Source: Sapria himalayana (lineage: Eukaryota; Streptophyta; Magnoliopsida; Malpighiales; Rafflesiaceae). From it: a stretch of 64,000 bases of DNA. The stretch is taken from the NCBI GenBank assembly GCA_029783825.1, contig JAREIK010002039.1:180769-244768 (forward strand), in the 5' to 3' direction. Shown piece after piece: positions 61,901 through 64,000 of this stretch. Below the pieces are notes generated by a model. That model worked only from the letters and a program-made list of their open reading frames with translations, ran no database searches and was not told the origin of the DNA. A program made the position numbers and the translations under genes. The number at the start of each line of letters is the position of its first letter. The first letter of the stretch is position 1.

Positions 61901-64000
61901 AATTTATCTATTTATCTATCCATCAATATATTTATTTAATTATCTATCTATTTATATATATATATCCATCTAACCATCTTTCTATCTATCGATATCTTTG
62001 TATCTATCTATCAATGTGTATGTCTATTGATTTGTTTATTTATGTGTCTATCTATCTATTTATCTATATACCTATCTATCTATCAATCTATGTATTTTTC
62101 TATTTATCTACCTGTCAATCAATCAATCTATCTATTTATAAATATAACTATTTATCAATGTAACTATATCTAAATCTTTATAATTATTTTTCTATATATC
62201 AGTCTAACAATCTTTCAATCAATCCATAAATAAATCAATCTATCTATTTGTCTGTCTGTCTGGCTAACTATATATCTATCTATCTATCTATTAATATATT
62301 TATTTATCTACCTATCAATATGTCAATCTATCAATCTATTTATCTATCCATTAATTTATCTATCTATTTGTATACTCTTTTATATATGTCTAATTTATAT
62401 GTCATTCGATCTATCTATCTTATCCTTTTTATCTTTCTTTCTGCTACCACGATCCTGTCCTATAAATCTATCAATCAAATCTCTGTTATATCTATTTGTA
62501 TCTATATATACAACCCTAATCTATCTATTGTATTCTCTTACTTCTATCTATTTCTATTTGTTTATCATATTTATCTATCTATATTTCAATCTGTTGATCA
62601 ATCTTTCGATCAATCTATCTATCAATCTTTCTATCTATCCATCTATAATATGTCAATATATCTATTTTCCTTTCTATCTATCTACCTATCTATCTATCTG
62701 TTAATCTATTTGTCTCTCTATATATCTATCTATTTTTTATTTATCTATCTATATGTAAATCTATCATTCTATATATCTATCAATCTATCAATCTATTTGT
62801 GTGTCTATCCCTCTTTCTATCTATATATCAATTTATCTATCTATATGTTTGCCTATATGTCTGTCTATCTATTTGTATATCTATTTGTCTATCTATATGT
62901 CTATTTATTTATCTATCTATCTATGTCTTTGTCTATCTATCTATCTATCAATCAGTTTCTCTATCTATATATGTGTCTATCTATATGTCTATATATATAT
63001 TTATCTATTTGTATGTCTAGTTAACTATCTATCAATTTATCTATATATTTGTCTTTCTATCTATCTATCTGTCAACCTATCTGTATATCTATCAAATATA
63101 TTTTTCTGTCTATCTATCTATTTATTTATATATTTATCTATATGTCTATCTATCTATCTGTCTATCTATATTTCTTTCTTTCTTTCTGACTAACTAACTA
63201 TCTATCTATCTATATATCTCTTTATCTATATGTCTATCTTGCTAACTATCTATCTATCAATCTATTTATTTATCTATCTATCTATCTATTTATTTATCTA
63301 TCTGTCTATCTATCTATTTATCTATTTAAAAATCTATCTATCTAAATATCTGTCTATCTATTTGTATATCAATCTACCGATATATCTTTCTATCAATATG
63401 GCTATCAAACTATCTAATATTTTGTATATCTATCTATCTATCTATCTATGTACATATATATCAATATGTATATGTATTTGTCTATCAATATGTCATTTAA
63501 TCTGTCTATTAATCTATCTATCAATGTATCTATTAATCTGCCTATCAATATGTCTAATAATATTTATATTACTTTGTCTATCAATATGTATATCTATATG
63601 ACTATTTAAATATATATCTATCTAAATATCTGACTGTATATCTATCTGTCTATCTATCTATCTATCTATCCATCTATCTATCTATCTATCAGAATTTCTC
63701 TCTATTTTTATATCTATTTGTCTAAATATCTATTTATTGATTTCTATATCTATGTGTCTATATATATATTTATCAATTTCTCTATCTATGTGTCAATCAT
63801 TCTATCTATCTATCTATATTTCTAATTATTTTGTTTCTTTCTAATAATCTATATGTATATTTATTTATCTATCAATTTGTGTATCTATCTCTGTATCTAT
63901 TTAATTATCTACATATCTATATATTTATCTATTTGTATAACTATTTGTCTATCAATCTGTCTATAAATATGTCTATTTATTTAAATAGCTAATTGTCTAA
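58976..64000 (+). repeat. Degenerate (TATC)n array, at least 5.0 kb, continuing off the window
   Basis: TATC units on the plus strand starting directly after D2's terminus, with a (TA)n tract at 59036-59060 and another at 59741-59758. Short less-repetitive patches (for example 62395-62475) interrupt it. The many plus-strand ORFs here (up to 258 codons) are artefacts of the repeat. Confidence 0.94.

Noticed and set aside
59105..63601. Plus-strand ORFs up to 258 codons in the right-hand array, and those at 28118-29200 and 43822-48059
   Set aside because: Same repeat artefact as above.

Overview
The window is nuclear DNA of a flowering plant. The evidence is the very high AT content and a dense nest of plant transposons: a hAT/RICESLEEPER-type element, a Ty1/Copia element with an initiator-Met-type primer site, several En/Spm (CACTA) elements with TNP2-type genes, and a tRNA-derived SINE. 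There are also two low-copy plant gene fragments, a trichome-birefringence-like (TBL) protein and a SWIB-domain protein. I cannot name the species. Almost nothing here looks like an intact gene; nearly every coding stretch is a decayed transposon gene or a gene fragment. All identities and alignments were made by eye from the sequence and from memory of protein families, with no database search.

Layout, left to right. (1) 1-1407: right-hand end of a hAT element, with the transposase C-terminus and a GC-rich terminus. It is inserted in (2) CACTA copy A, minus strand, 1408-14695, which also carries a degenerate Copia element (5442-9528). (3) 14702-19525: a 4.8 kb degenerate (GATA)n array. (4) CACTA copy B, plus strand, 19534 to about 28140, which has lost its transposase core and ends in unidentified sequence. 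(5) 28160-29172: (TATC)n array. (6) CACTA copy C, plus strand, 29173 to about 43375, the most complete copy: TNP2-type gene, then a Transposase_24-type gene, with a SINE in its 5' region. (7) 43376-48095: (TATC)n array containing a solo LTR, followed by a 430 bp T-rich (T6-8A)n tract. (8) 48541-53579: mostly non-coding sequence with a broken TBL pseudogene. (9) 53580-58971: two deletion derivatives of the same CACTA family (D1, D2) on either side of a two-exon SWIB pseudogene. (10) 58976-64000: a further (TATC)n array running off the window.

The main theme is the association between one CACTA family and long, degenerate GATA/TATC tetranucleotide arrays. Every recognisable or inferred family terminus (A 5', B 5', C 5', C 3', D2 3') lies within a few bases of such an array. 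In total the arrays cover about 15 kb, roughly a quarter of the window. Copies A and C with their adjoining arrays form a large imperfect inverted repeat centred on copy B. Because A and C are paralogous, each gives the 'empty site' for later insertions in the other: the Copia and the hAT in A, and the SINE in C. No RNA gene, CRISPR array or intact host gene was found. The many long ORFs inside the arrays, which translate to Tyr/Leu/Ser/Ile repeats, are artefacts of the tetranucleotide.
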